Below, piece after piece: positions 7,898 through 16,113 of a DNA stretch of 54,691 nucleotides. Both the position numbers and the translations under genes were made by a program. The notes below the pieces were generated by a model that ran no database searches, was not told where the DNA came from, and worked only from the letters and a program-made list of their open reading frames with translations. Each line of letters starts with the position of its first letter. The first letter of the stretch is position 1. Origin of the DNA: Hydrogenophaga sp. (GTDB lineage: Bacteria > Pseudomonadota > Gammaproteobacteria > Burkholderiales > Burkholderiaceae_C); contig JAGXSV010000052.1 of the NCBI GenBank assembly GCA_018333605.1, positions 1-54,691 on the forward strand. Direction: 5' to 3'.

Positions 7898-8737
7898 ATG
7901 TCCTTGCCCGCGCCACAGCGCCCAGCGGAACAGCTCGACCTGTTCCGCGCTCTGCCGGGCGACATGGCGCCGCGCGACAGCCAGGACCTGATGGCCTACC
8001 CCTTCTTCTCGCTGGCCAAGTCCCGGCGCGTCAAACCCATCGACTTTCGCAGCGGCAGCGTTGCGATCCGGGTGGAAGGCACGCAGGAACACGGCATCGC
8101 CACCATCTGGGATGCCGACATCCTCATCTGGGCCGCCAGCCAGATCGTGGAGGCGCGCGACGCCGGGATCACCACCTCGCGGCTCATGCGCGCTCGGCCC
8201 TACGAGATCCTGCGCTTCATCGGGCGCGGTGTATCGCTGCGCGACTACCAGCGCCTCAAGGCCGCGCTGGATCGTCTGCAGTCCACCACCGTGGCCACGT
8301 CCATCCGAGAGACCACCGGGCGGCGCCTGCACCGCTTCTCGTGGATCAACGAGTGGAAGGAGCTGGCCGATGCCCGCGGCACGCCGCTAGGCATCGAGCT
8401 GATCCTGCCCGACTGGTTCTACGCGGGCGTGCTGGACGCCGCCCTGGTGCTCACGATCGACCCGGCCTACTTCGACCTCACCGGCGGCATCGAGCGCTGG
8501 CTCTACCGCCTGGTGCGCAAACACGGTGGCCACCAGCCGGGCGGCTGGCAGTTCGACTTCAAGCACCTGCACCGCAAGTCCGGCAGCACCGCCAAGCCGC
8601 ACGACTTTGCCTGCGACCTGCGCGCCCTGGTGGCACGGCAGTCCATGCCAGGCTACCGCCTGGGCATCGTGCGCATGCCGGGCACGGGTGCCGAGGTGCT
8701 GACCTTCCGGCCGGTGTCACCCACGGCACGGGGATAA
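7898..8737 (+). CDS. repA: Replication initiator protein A (RepA)
   Basis: A 279-residue RepA-type initiator, as found on broad-host-range plasmids and Tn4371-family ICEs, expected to open an origin and permit limited replication of the excised circle. Visible family blocks are MAYPFFSLAKSRRVKPIDF near residue 33, GIATIWDADILIWAASQI near 66, the helical stretch RPYEILRFIGRGVSLRDY, and ERWLYRLVRKHGG near 195. The ATG at 7898 is preferred over a TTG two codons upstream. Six 12-bp repeats begin 26 bp after its stop, consistent with an adjacent RepA-bound origin. Confidence 0.88.
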   Translation: MSLPAPQRPAEQLDLFRALPGDMAPRDSQDLMAYPFFSLAKSRRVKPIDFRSGSVAIRVEGTQEHGIATIWDADILIWAASQIVEARDAGITTSRLMRARPYEILRFIGRGVSLRDYQRLKAALDRLQSTTVATSIRETTGRRLHRFSWINEWKELADARGTPLGIELILPDWFYAGVLDAALVLTIDPAYFDLTGGIERWLYRLVRKHGGHQPGGWQFDFKHLHRKSGSTAKPHDFACDLRALVARQSMPGYRLGIVRMPGTGAEVLTFRPVSPTARG

Positions 8738-8762
8738 GCGGTTCATGGCCTGTGGACGGGCT

Positions 8763-8831
8763 CGTGCCATCGAGCGTGTCCCGGCTCGTGCTATCCGGCG
8801 TGCACCCAGCGTGCCATCAGGCGTGCCGATC
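8763..8831 (+). repeat. Iteron-like array, six 12-bp units
   Basis: Six copies related to CGTGCCATC begin at 8763, 8775, 8787, 8799, 8810 and 8822, spacings of 12, 12, 12, 11 and 12 bp. Units 1 and 5 share CGTGCCATC exactly; the others differ by one to four bases. The array lies between repA and parA, where theta-type plasmids carry RepA-binding iterons. It is in non-coding DNA, so codon bias does not explain the periodicity. Function as an origin is inference. Confidence 0.6.
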
Positions 8832-8981
8832 AGCCGCCAGCCCAATGGCGACGCGGGTTGTCGTCGGCCGTAACGTACCTAACCAGATTCATCTAACTGG
8901 TGGTGAGAGCGCGCCGTTTCGGTGGACAAGTGCCGACCGGCACGCTGCTGCCGCGGCGCTTCGAGCGGAAAGGAGCATGCC

Positions 8982-9620
8982 GTGATCCTGGCCCTGCTCA
9001 ACCAGAAAGGCGGCGTGGGCAAGACCACGCTGGCCACCCACATCGCGGGCGAACTCGCGTTGCGCGGCCAGCAGGTGGTGCTGCTGGATGCCGATCCGCA
9101 GGGATCGGCACTAGACTGGACCCAGCGCCGCAGCCAGCAGGGCCTGCCCCGGCTGTTCAGCGCCGTAGGCCTGGCCCGCGAAACCCTGCACCAGGAAGCG
9201 CCCGAGCTGGCCCGGCGGGTCGATCACGTCGTCATCGACGGCCCACCCCGCATCGCGGCGCTGGCGCGCTCCGCGTTGCTGGCGGCCGACCGCGTGGTCA
9301 TCCCGGTGCAGCCCAGCCCCTACGACCTGTGGGCCAGCGCCGAGATGGTGGCGCTGATCCGGGAAGCCCAGGTGTTCCGCCCGGCGCTGCGCGCGGCGTT
9401 TGTCATCAACCGGCGTGTCAGCACCACCGTCATTGGCCGCGAAGCGCGACAGGCGCTGGCAGAGCAGCCGCTGCCCGCGCTGCGCTCGGAGGTGCACCAG
9501 CGCATCGTGTTCGCCGACAGCGTGGCCGCTGGCCGGCTGGCCTGCGAAACCGCACCCGACAGCGCTGCCGCACGCGAGGTGGCCGCCCTGGTCGATGAAC
9601 TGCTGCGGTGGCCGTCATGA
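8982..9620 (+). CDS. parA: ParA family ATPase
   Basis: A 212-residue deviant Walker ATPase for segregation of the element. The Walker A motif QKGGVGKTT lies at residues 8-16, with LLDADPQGSALDW near 34 and VIDGPP near 76. It lacks the N-terminal DNA-binding domain of larger ParA proteins, so it is a small, type Ib-like ParA. The start is a GTG at 8982 preceded by GGAAAGGAG (8967-8975). Earlier in-frame codons add an unconserved Arg/Cys-rich tail. It overlaps the next gene by 4 bases (ATGA), suggesting that gene encodes its partner. Confidence 0.88.
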   Translation: MILALLNQKGGVGKTTLATHIAGELALRGQQVVLLDADPQGSALDWTQRRSQQGLPRLFSAVGLARETLHQEAPELARRVDHVVIDGPPRIAALARSALLAADRVVIPVQPSPYDLWASAEMVALIREAQVFRPALRAAFVINRRVSTTVIGREARQALAEQPLPALRSEVHQRIVFADSVAAGRLACETAPDSAAAREVAALVDELLRWPS

Positions 9621-9889
9621 CGGAAGAACGCGCGCCACGAGGCAAACGCATCGCCATCGGCGTGCGCCCGCCCGCCAACCCGCAGGCCGAGGCCTGGGTG
9701 CGCCAGGGTGATGGCGAAAACCTGCAGAAAGGCGATCTGTTCACCGCCCGCCTGACGCTGGACGTCACGCCCGCCATGCGCGCACGCATCAAGGTCTCGG
9801 CATTCACCCAGGGCACCACCGTGGCCGAGTTGCTGCGCGCCTTGCTGGAGCGCGAATTCCCGGAATCCCGTCCAGAGACATCCCCATGA
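9617..9889 (+). CDS. Small protein downstream of parA, possibly ribbon-helix-helix
   Basis: A 90-residue protein translationally coupled to parA (ATGA overlap at 9617-9620). The C-terminal half, LTLDVTPAMRARIKVSAFTQ followed by TTVAELLRALLEREF, reads as strand-helix-helix, as in ribbon-helix-helix DNA-binding proteins. By position it could be the centromere-binding partner of this small ParA, as ParG or omega are for others. That would explain why the ParB-like gene lies far away. No experimental homologue is recognised. Confidence 0.65.
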   Translation: MTEERAPRGKRIAIGVRPPANPQAEAWVRQGDGENLQKGDLFTARLTLDVTPAMRARIKVSAFTQGTTVAELLRALLEREFPESRPETSP

Positions 9890-10467
9890 ACATGCACACC
9901 ACGCCCGATGGCACGGTTGCGCCCAGCACAGCGCATCCGCCGCTGCCGCGACCTCTTGCGCTGCAACACAGCCCGGCAGAAACCCCGCTGCAAACCCGCG
10001 TCTCGCTGGCCTACGTCCACCAGCAGTTCAACCTCTATCTGCGCTTTGGGCAGCCCGAACGCAGCTTGCAACTCGATCACTGGCGGCGCTGTGCGATCTT
10101 CAAACCGTCGGCCGTTTTCTGCCGCGTGCGCTGGCAGGCCAACGACCACGGCACGACGCTGTGGCAGTTGATGGTGCTGCAGGCCGGCACACCACTGGAC
10201 ACCTTGCAGCGCCTGCCTGGCGTACGCCCTGGCGCGCGCCTGTTGCTGAACGCAGAAGGCGAACTCAAGGTACGCGCCGTGCTGCAACAGATCGACGCCA
10301 TCGAGGCCCAGGGCATCGACGCCTGCACCGTCGCCGCCGCGTACTGGGGCACGCTGGGCAACCGTCTTGCGGCCTGGACTGCTGGGCCGTCAGTCGCTCC
10401 GCTGCAACTGCCCGCATACAGCGCCGACAGCCACGCCGCAGCGCTGGCCACGAGGGACTTGTCATGA
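9886..10467 (+). CDS. DUF2840 domain protein
   Basis: A 193-residue protein of the DUF2840 family, which is restricted mostly to ICE and plasmid transfer regions between parA and traF. Visible conserved parts are TRVSLAYVHQQFNLYLRFG near residues 38-56, RRCAIFKPSAVFCRVRWQANDHGT near 67-90, and GVRPGARLLLNAEGE near 111-125. The function is unknown; there is no signal or membrane span. It overlaps the upstream gene and traF by 4 bases each, so it is co-translated with the transfer operon. Confidence 0.82.
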   Translation: MNMHTTPDGTVAPSTAHPPLPRPLALQHSPAETPLQTRVSLAYVHQQFNLYLRFGQPERSLQLDHWRRCAIFKPSAVFCRVRWQANDHGTTLWQLMVLQAGTPLDTLQRLPGVRPGARLLLNAEGELKVRAVLQQIDAIEAQGIDACTVAAAYWGTLGNRLAAWTAGPSVAPLQLPAYSADSHAAALATRDLS

Positions 10468-11027
10468 GCAGCTCGCGTGCTTCCATCCTTGCGCTCGGCA
10501 GCGCAGCGACCGTCGCAATGGCTGCACTCGCCTGGGCCTCGTTCGCCAAGCCCTTGCCGCGCCTGGTCTACAACCCATCTGACAGCGTGCCGGTAGGCTG
10601 GTACCGCGTCGATCCGATGGTGCAACAGCCTCCGTCGGGCAACACACCGAAGCCTGCACCGCTGCAGGTCGGCAGCATCGTGCTTGTCCGCCTGCCTGCC
10701 CACGCGGCTGCACTGGCCGCGCAGCGCGGCTACCTACCGCAGGAGGTTCCTCTGCTCAAACGCGTGGGCGCTGTGGCACCACAACGCGTGTGCATCATTG
10801 GCCAGACCTTGCGTATCGACGGCAACGCTGTGGCCACCACTTTGCACTCCGACCGACTGGGCCGACCGCTGCATGCCTGGCCGCAGTGCCGCCGCCTGGA
10901 GGTGGGCGAAGTCTTCCTGCTCAGCATGACCAACCCGTCGTCATTCGACAGCCGCTATTTCGGGCCCGTGCGCAGCGCCGATGTCATCGGCACCGCGCAC
11001 CCCCTGTGGCTGGAGGCCCAGCCATGA
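10464..11027 (+). CDS. traF: TraF, conjugative S26 signal peptidase
   Basis: A 187-residue membrane-anchored peptidase of the S26C (TraF) family, known from IncP plasmids to mature and cyclise the TrbC pilin. An N-terminal membrane helix covers about residues 8-28. The catalytic Ser is S41 in SVPVGWYRV, and the general-base Lys is K99 in PLLKRVGA. Family features FGPV and GTAHPLW end the protein. It overlaps the DUF2840 gene and the next small ORF by 4 bases each. Its substrate is expected to be the TrbC encoded at 48654. Confidence 0.9.
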   Translation: MSSSRASILALGSAATVAMAALAWASFAKPLPRLVYNPSDSVPVGWYRVDPMVQQPPSGNTPKPAPLQVGSIVLVRLPAHAAALAAQRGYLPQEVPLLKRVGAVAPQRVCIIGQTLRIDGNAVATTLHSDRLGRPLHAWPQCRRLEVGEVFLLSMTNPSSFDSRYFGPVRSADVIGTAHPLWLEAQP

Positions 11028-11302
11028 CGGCCGCGCGACGGCAGTCGCCGCAGCCGCCGGTGCATCGCCTCACCGTGCCCGCCGGCCCGGTGGACGGCAA
11101 AGGCGCACGAGGAAAGATGCAGGGCAAGATAAAAGGTCGCGGCACCTGGCCGCTTGAAAGCCCAGTCTGCACGTGGGGGTGGCGCGGCACGCGCCAAGGG
11201 GCGGGTACGTGCTGCGAGGGAGCACAACGCCGCGTCGGCATTGACGAAACCGTGTGCTTCGCTCGCCGTACTGCGATGGCTTTGGATGGAGCCACCCGAT
11301 GA
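11024..11302 (+). CDS. Small hypothetical protein coupled to traF and the relaxase
   Basis: A 92-residue basic ORF with ATGA overlaps at both ends (11024-11027 with the traF stop, 11299-11302 with the relaxase start). This coupling is the main reason to call it a gene. The sequence is rich in Arg and Gly with several Cys and Trp (TWPLESPVCTWGWRG) and matches no family I know. It may be an oriT auxiliary protein, or the open frame may simply bridge the two genes. A 7-bp stem (11180-11186 with 11190-11196) lies inside it. Confidence 0.45.
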   Translation: MTAARRQSPQPPVHRLTVPAGPVDGKGARGKMQGKIKGRGTWPLESPVCTWGWRGTRQGAGTCCEGAQRRVGIDETVCFARRTAMALDGATR

Positions 11303-13254
11303 GCAGTCGAGACGAAGACCGTTTTCGCATCCGTCCAGGCGCGCCGAAACAGCGCGGCGACGCCTTCATAAACAAGGTGCTTCGCCAATCCAACAAGGCA
11401 GGAGCCAAGCTCGACAAGTCGGCCGGCAAGGCTGGCCAGCGGCCTGGCTCCCGGCTGGGGCGAGGCCACGTCGCGGCCCGGTTCGCCCGGGCCTCGCTCA
11501 CGCCCAACGCCCGGCGAGTGACGATCAAGGCGCGGCTGGTCAATCTGGCCAAGGCCGGGCCGCGCTCGACCACCGCGCACCTGCGCTACATCGAGCGCGA
11601 AGGGGTGGATCGCCAGGGTGGTCCGGGCGATGCCTATGGCCCGGCGACCGACGTGGCGGACACCTCTGCTTTCGACGAAAGAGGACGCGAGGATCGGCAC
11701 CAGTTCCGCTTCATTGTCTCGCCCGAGGATGCCGAACAGCTCGGTGACCTGCGCACCTACACACGGCACCTGATGGCGCGCATGGAGTCCGACCTGGGCA
11801 CCCGGCTGGACTGGGTGGCGGTCGATCACTGGAACACCGACAACCCACACACGCACGTCGTCCTGCGCGGCAAGGACGACACCGGAAAAGACCTCATCAT
11901 TTCCCGCGACTACATCGCCGAGGGGATGCGCCGTCGGGCCGCTGAATTGGCAACCGAGTGGCTGGGGCCGCGCACCGAGCTGGAAATCCAGCGTGCTATG
12001 CAGCGTGAAGTCGACCAAGAGCGATGGACGGGGTTGGACCGCACCTTACAGCGCGAGGCCAAGGACGGTCTGGTGCTGCCGGAGACACTGGCCGCACCCC
12101 GGCTTCAACGCCAGCGGCAAATGCTCATCGGCCGCTTGCAACGCTTGCAGCAGATGGGGCTAGCGACCGAGCAGCAGCCCGGAACCTGGGCGATCCGTAC
12201 CAACGCCGAATCAACCCTGCGCGCAATGGGCGAACGCGGCGACATCATCCGCTCCATGCAGCGAGCCATGAGCGGCAATCAGCGCGAGTTTGCTGAGTTC
12301 CAGCCTGGCGAGGCAGGCCGCGCAATCGTCGGTCGCGTCATCGGCAAGGGACTGGCCGACGAGCTGTACGACAAGGGCTATCTGGTCATCGACGGAATTG
12401 ACGGCAAGGCGCACTACGTCGCCTTGCCAGCTCGGTCGAAACTGGAGCAGTACCCGACCGGCGCCGTGGTGGAAGTCAAAAGCTCGGCCGAGGTGCGCGC
12501 TACAGACCGGAACATCGTCGCGTTGGCCATGGATGGGCTGTACCGCACCGTCGATCACCAGGCCATCGCACAGGGACAGACCACGTCCGAACGCGATCCG
12601 GGCGAAGTGGTAGCAGCTCACTTGCGCCGACTTGAAGCACTTCGCCGCGCAGGCATCGTGGAGCGAGTGGCCGAAGGCTTCTGGCGTGTGCCCGAAGACC
12701 TAGCCGAGCGAGGCCGCCAGTACGACGCGCAGCGGCTCGGCGGTGGCGTGGTGGTGGATCTGAAATCGCACCTGACCATCGAGCGGCAGACCCGCGTGAT
12801 CGGCGCAACCTGGCTCGACCAACAGTTGATCGGCAGCGGCAAGGGGCTCGGCAACCTGGGTTTTGGGGCCGAGGTCAAGGACGCGCTACAGCAGCGTGCT
12901 GATTTTCTGGCCGAACAGGGGCTGGCTGAGCAACGCGGGCAGCGTGTGATTTTGGCTCGCAATCTGTTGGCGACGTTACGCGGACGCGAGTTGGCAAACA
13001 CTGCACAGGACATTGCAGCAAAGACCGGCTTGGAGCATCGCCCGGTATCCGACGGTCGGCGCGTGGCTGGCATCTATCGCCGCAGCGTCGTGCTGGTCAG
13101 CGGTCGCTTTGCGGTGCTCGATGACAGCATAGGGTTCAGCCTGGTGCCTTGGAAAGGGGCAATCGAGCCTTGGCTAGGGCACCATCTCGCAGCGACTGTG
13201 CGCGGCAACCAAGTCTCCTGGGAATTGGGCAGACAGTTGGGGACGGCAGTATAG
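11299..13254 (+). CDS. Relaxase of the MOB-P type (DUF3363, VirD2-like)
   Basis: A 651-residue relaxase that nicks oriT and pilots the DNA strand into the recipient. The N-terminal nuclease has the three-histidine metal motif DHWNTDNPHTHVVLRG, with H177, H184 and H186. The likely nucleophile is Y97 in AHLRYIEREG. From about residue 230 onward the sequence fits the DUF3363 helical region of VirD2/TraI-like ICE relaxases. The start at 11299 overlaps the upstream small ORF (ATGA); more upstream in-frame codons are not conserved-looking. It is the last transfer gene before the cargo, and a hairpin follows its stop. Confidence 0.9.
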   Translation: MSSRDEDRFRIRPGAPKQRGDAFINKVLRQSNKAGAKLDKSAGKAGQRPGSRLGRGHVAARFARASLTPNARRVTIKARLVNLAKAGPRSTTAHLRYIEREGVDRQGGPGDAYGPATDVADTSAFDERGREDRHQFRFIVSPEDAEQLGDLRTYTRHLMARMESDLGTRLDWVAVDHWNTDNPHTHVVLRGKDDTGKDLIISRDYIAEGMRRRAAELATEWLGPRTELEIQRAMQREVDQERWTGLDRTLQREAKDGLVLPETLAAPRLQRQRQMLIGRLQRLQQMGLATEQQPGTWAIRTNAESTLRAMGERGDIIRSMQRAMSGNQREFAEFQPGEAGRAIVGRVIGKGLADELYDKGYLVIDGIDGKAHYVALPARSKLEQYPTGAVVEVKSSAEVRATDRNIVALAMDGLYRTVDHQAIAQGQTTSERDPGEVVAAHLRRLEALRRAGIVERVAEGFWRVPEDLAERGRQYDAQRLGGGVVVDLKSHLTIERQTRVIGATWLDQQLIGSGKGLGNLGFGAEVKDALQQRADFLAEQGLAEQRGQRVILARNLLATLRGRELANTAQDIAAKTGLEHRPVSDGRRVAGIYRRSVVLVSGRFAVLDDSIGFSLVPWKGAIEPWLGHHLAATVRGNQVSWELGRQLGTAV

Positions 13255-13868
13255 ATAGAGGATGTTTGCTTGGACGGTGGAGTTGTGAACCGCCCCGGAG
13301 CGGTTCACAGCGCATCGAACAATTGCGCCGCAACCGCATACCCACAACCGCTACGTTCAGGCGCAGCGGTGCCACCAACAGCCGACGGCTGGCTAGGCTG
13401 CACCTTTCCAGTCTGAGAGCGCGACTGCCCGTTTTGCCCGTCGTTCACTACTCGCACGACACGCCAGGATCTATGCTGCACATGGACACCAAGAAACTTG
13501 GGTGCATCAAGCGCCCCAGCCACCGCACCAACGGCAACCGCCGCAACACTGCCCATGACACTGACTGTAGTTCGCCCATGAGGCCATGAATGCACTGCCA
13601 CACTAAGCCCTACCACCCACAGACCAATAGCAAGGCCAAACGATCCGTTTAGACCGACATACGCGAATGGCCTATGGCAGAACCTAGCAGCACAGCCAGC
13701 GTGCTGCCTGCCATCGTTCCTAGGCTACTACACCACTCCAAGGCCTCACTTGGCCCTCGATCGCATTCCAACTCCAGCTTTTCCCCTTTACGGCCTCGTT
13801 GGGCAACGTGCTTTCGCAACGAAACACTGGGCGTCCTCCACCACCGAGCCGGGGCCACTATGGCAAGT
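13255..13868. other. Backbone/cargo junction, 614 bp without a confident gene
   Basis: After the terminator-like stem nothing is convincingly coding. On the minus strand two fragments in different frames look hydrophobic: one ends near 13649 (MAGSTLAVLLGSAIGH) and one spans about 13305-13670 (GSFGLAIGLWVVGLSVAV, then VSVMGSVAAVAVGAVAGAL). Together they could be a decayed small membrane protein with one frameshift. On the same strand ATCCTG (13465-13470) follows an inverted repeat (13487-13493/13497-13504), vaguely like an IncP nic region. Confidence 0.35.
13284..13309 (+). terminator. Terminator-like hairpin after the relaxase gene
   Basis: Perfect 10-bp stem (13284-13293 with 13300-13309) and a 6-base loop, 30 bases after the relaxase stop. 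It likely ends the parA-traF-relaxase transcript and separates it from the cargo. No clear T-run follows. Confidence 0.55.
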
Positions 13869-14648
13869 TCAACTGGTCATCACACCAGCTTTCGCCGAGA
13901 GTTCGCGCGAAGCATCAAGCAACAACGCCACGATCTGCCGCACGCGCACGTCATCCAAGCGCGCGCTCGGGCCATAGACTGCAAGGGACCCAATCACCTT
14001 GCCTGCGGCGGTACTGAACGGAACTGCCATGGCCACCGCGCCCTTGATAAGCTCGTCTCGACTGATGGCGTAGCCAGCCTCTCGGATACGAAGCAGTCCT
14101 TCAAGGTATGCCGGCTGCTGATCGGGCGGCACTTTACCGTCGAGGTAGCTGGCCGCGTCCTTTACAAAGGCTAGGATCGCTCGCCCGCTCGCACCCAGGA
14201 TCACACTCTCACTGTGTCCCACTCCCCGCTTGAAGCTTAGCGGCTGCGGACTGGGAATTTCCGCCACGCAGACCCGCTCCCGGCCATGGTGAACCATCAG
14301 CGCAACGGTCTCGCCAGTCTGCTCCCACAGGCGGCGCATCATGGGCTGCGACAACTCCGCCAAGTCTAAGCCTGAGGTCCAGACGTGGGCTAGGTGTGCC
14401 ACCGAGGGTCCGAGTTGGAAGCGCTGCGGCTCGCCCGCAGCCACTATAAAGCCACGCAACTCCAGGGTCTTCAGCAGACGATAAAGGGTGGGTCGGCTCA
14501 AGTCGACACGCCGCAAAAGTTCGCTTGCGCTCAGTTGCCGGTCGCCCGCCCGAAAGGCCAGCAGGATGTCAAGCGCGCGATCCACCGAGCGCACCCCCTC
14601 CCCCGATTTCTCTGCTGGAGCCCAACTGGCGGTGCTTTCGTTACTCAT
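13869..14648 (-). CDS. iphR: IclR-family regulator of the isophthalate-like operon
   Basis: A 259-residue IclR regulator: winged helix at residues 17-75 (VRSVDRALDILLAF, SASELLRRVDLSRPTLYRLL) and a C-terminal effector domain (FKRGVGHSESVILGASGRAI, ISRDELIKGAVAMAVPF). It diverges from the Rieske oxygenase gene. In Comamonas sp. E6 an IclR-type repressor, IphR, governs the iphACBD operon; the same arrangement here suggests the same role. The start at 14648 gives the usual family length; an in-frame ATG at 14741 would add 31 residues that read through the operator region. A 15-bp palindrome at 14707-14721 is its probable site. Confidence 0.78.
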   Translation of the reverse strand: MSNESTASWAPAEKSGEGVRSVDRALDILLAFRAGDRQLSASELLRRVDLSRPTLYRLLKTLELRGFIVAAGEPQRFQLGPSVAHLAHVWTSGLDLAELSQPMMRRLWEQTGETVALMVHHGRERVCVAEIPSPQPLSFKRGVGHSESVILGASGRAILAFVKDAASYLDGKVPPDQQPAYLEGLLRIREAGYAISRDELIKGAVAMAVPFSTAAGKVIGSLAVYGPSARLDDVRVRQIVALLLDASRELSAKAGVMTS

Positions 14649-14706
14649 GATCGTCCCGACTACTTTGTGCTGGTAGATGGTGATTGTACGAAATACGTCC
14701 ATCAGG

Positions 14707-14721
14707 CGGACACCTTGTCCG
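14707..14721. promoter_or_regulatory. Candidate IclR operator
   Basis: Perfect palindrome CGGACA-CCT-TGTCCG in the gap between the divergent IclR and oxygenase genes, 6 bp upstream of the probable -35 box. The 15-bp size is typical for IclR dimers. A related arm, GTCC, recurs at 14698-14701 and 14756-14759 contains GGAC, hinting at further half-sites. Confidence 0.55.
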
Positions 14722-14727
14722 TTTTCT

Positions 14728-14755
14728 TTGACATGAATCAAATGATCCAGATAAT
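14728..14755 (+). promoter_or_regulatory. Sigma-70 type promoter of the isophthalate-like operon
   Basis: TTGACA at 14728-14733, a 16-bp spacer and GATAAT at 14750-14755. This matches the -35 consensus fully and the -10 consensus at five of six positions. Transcription would begin near 14762, about 36 bases before the oxygenase ATG, with AGGAGA at 14785-14791 as ribosome site. The IclR palindrome lies immediately upstream. Confidence 0.6.
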
Positions 14756-14797
14756 GGACATGCGTCTCATCTGACGTACACCAATAGGAGACCCCAA

Positions 14798-16072
14798 ATG
14801 AACAAGGAAATGTCTGAAACGCTCACCCGCGTCGGTCCCAGCACTCGCATGGGCAACCTGCTGCGCCGCTACTGGGTGCCAGCGCTGATGTCGAACGAGA
14901 TCGCCGAGTCGGATGGCCCGCAGGTACGCGTGCAACTGCTGGGCGAAAAGCTGCTCGCGTTCCGCAACTCCGACGGCAAGGCCTGCTTGATCAGCGAGTT
15001 CTGCTCCCACCGTGGTGTGTCGCTGTACTTCGGCCGCAACGAGGAAAACGGCATTCGCTGCGCCTATCACGGCGTCAAGTTCGATGGCATGGGCCAGTGC
15101 GTGGACGTGCCGTCATCACCCCAGGCTTGCGCCCGGATGCACATCAAGGGCTACCCCTGCATTGAGCGCGGCGGCATCGTTTGGACCTACATGGGTCCGG
15201 CCGACCAACAGCCTGCAGCGCCTGAACTTGAATGGTGCACGTTGCCACCCGAGCATGTGTTTGTGTCCAAACGGCTGCAGTATTCGAACTATCTCCAAGC
15301 TATGGAAGGCGGCATCGACACCGCGCACGTGTCATATGTGCACAGCTTCGAGGTGGACGGCGACCCCATGCACCAGGGCGTCAAGGCGCTGGACTACATC
15401 AAGGCCGACGGCAATGTGAGCTTCGAGATCGAAAAGCAGCCATTCGGACTGAGCCTGTTCGGCCGTCGGCTGGGCGAGCCCGACTCCTACTACTGGCGCA
15501 TCACGCAGTGGTTGTTCCCCTGGTTCACACTGATTGCGCCATTTGGCAACCACGCGCTGGGAGGCCACGTTTGGGTGCCGATCGACGACCACAACTGCTG
15601 GGCCTGGAGCATCAACTGGCAGCCTGATCGACCGCTCACGGCCGAGGAGCGCACCGCGATGGAGGCCGGCAAAGGCATCCACGTCGAATACGAGGCACCT
15701 GGCAGCTATATCCCGAAATTCAGCCGCGACAACGACTACGGCATGGATCGCCAGGCCCAAAAGGACAAACGTTCCTATAGCGGCATCTTCGGCTTCGCGG
15801 CCCAGGACTACTCGTTACAGGAAAGCATGGGCCCCATCCAGGACCATGAAGCGGAAATGCTGTTGCCAACCGATAAGGCCATCGTGATGGCGCGGCGCAT
15901 GCTGCACGAAGCCGCATTGGGCCTAGAGCAAGGCGACACACCGCCGGCGCTGAACGCCAGCGAGCAACACGTGCGTCCTGCCGGCGTGCTCCTGCCCCGA
16001 AACCAGGACCCCGTCGAATGGGCACGCCAGAACCTAGCCGATGCCACTAGCAAGCCGGTCTTCAGCCTTTGA
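14798..16072 (+). CDS. iphA: Rieske dioxygenase oxygenase component, isophthalate dioxygenase-like
   Basis: A 424-residue Rieske non-heme iron oxygenase of the single-subunit (phthalate 4,5-dioxygenase) type. The [2Fe-2S] ligands are C69, H71, C88 and H91 (CSHRG ... CAYHG). The mononuclear iron site is EGGIDTAHVSYVH with H177 and H182 and bridging D174. With the reductase at 17884 it should add O2 to an aromatic acid to give a cis-dihydrodiol. The gene order oxygenase, TTT receptor, dehydrogenase, reductase matches iphACBD, so isophthalate is the favoured substrate. A phenoxybenzoate- or related acid dioxygenase is the main alternative. The start has AGGAGA at 14785-14791. Confidence 0.8.
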   Translation: MNKEMSETLTRVGPSTRMGNLLRRYWVPALMSNEIAESDGPQVRVQLLGEKLLAFRNSDGKACLISEFCSHRGVSLYFGRNEENGIRCAYHGVKFDGMGQCVDVPSSPQACARMHIKGYPCIERGGIVWTYMGPADQQPAAPELEWCTLPPEHVFVSKRLQYSNYLQAMEGGIDTAHVSYVHSFEVDGDPMHQGVKALDYIKADGNVSFEIEKQPFGLSLFGRRLGEPDSYYWRITQWLFPWFTLIAPFGNHALGGHVWVPIDDHNCWAWSINWQPDRPLTAEERTAMEAGKGIHVEYEAPGSYIPKFSRDNDYGMDRQAQKDKRSYSGIFGFAAQDYSLQESMGPIQDHEAEMLLPTDKAIVMARRMLHEAALGLEQGDTPPALNASEQHVRPAGVLLPRNQDPVEWARQNLADATSKPVFSL

Positions 16073-16113
16073 AGACATCTATTGCCATTCCTACGACAAC
16101 ACGGAGACAACCC

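Noticed and set aside
8763-8831. CRISPR array
   Set aside because: Repeats are 12 bp and contiguous without spacers, and no cas genes are present; an iteron-like reading fits better.
11180-11196. 7-bp hairpin before the relaxase gene as oriT
   Set aside because: Small stem inside a plausible coding frame with no nic-like sequence beside it; not enough to call an origin of transfer.
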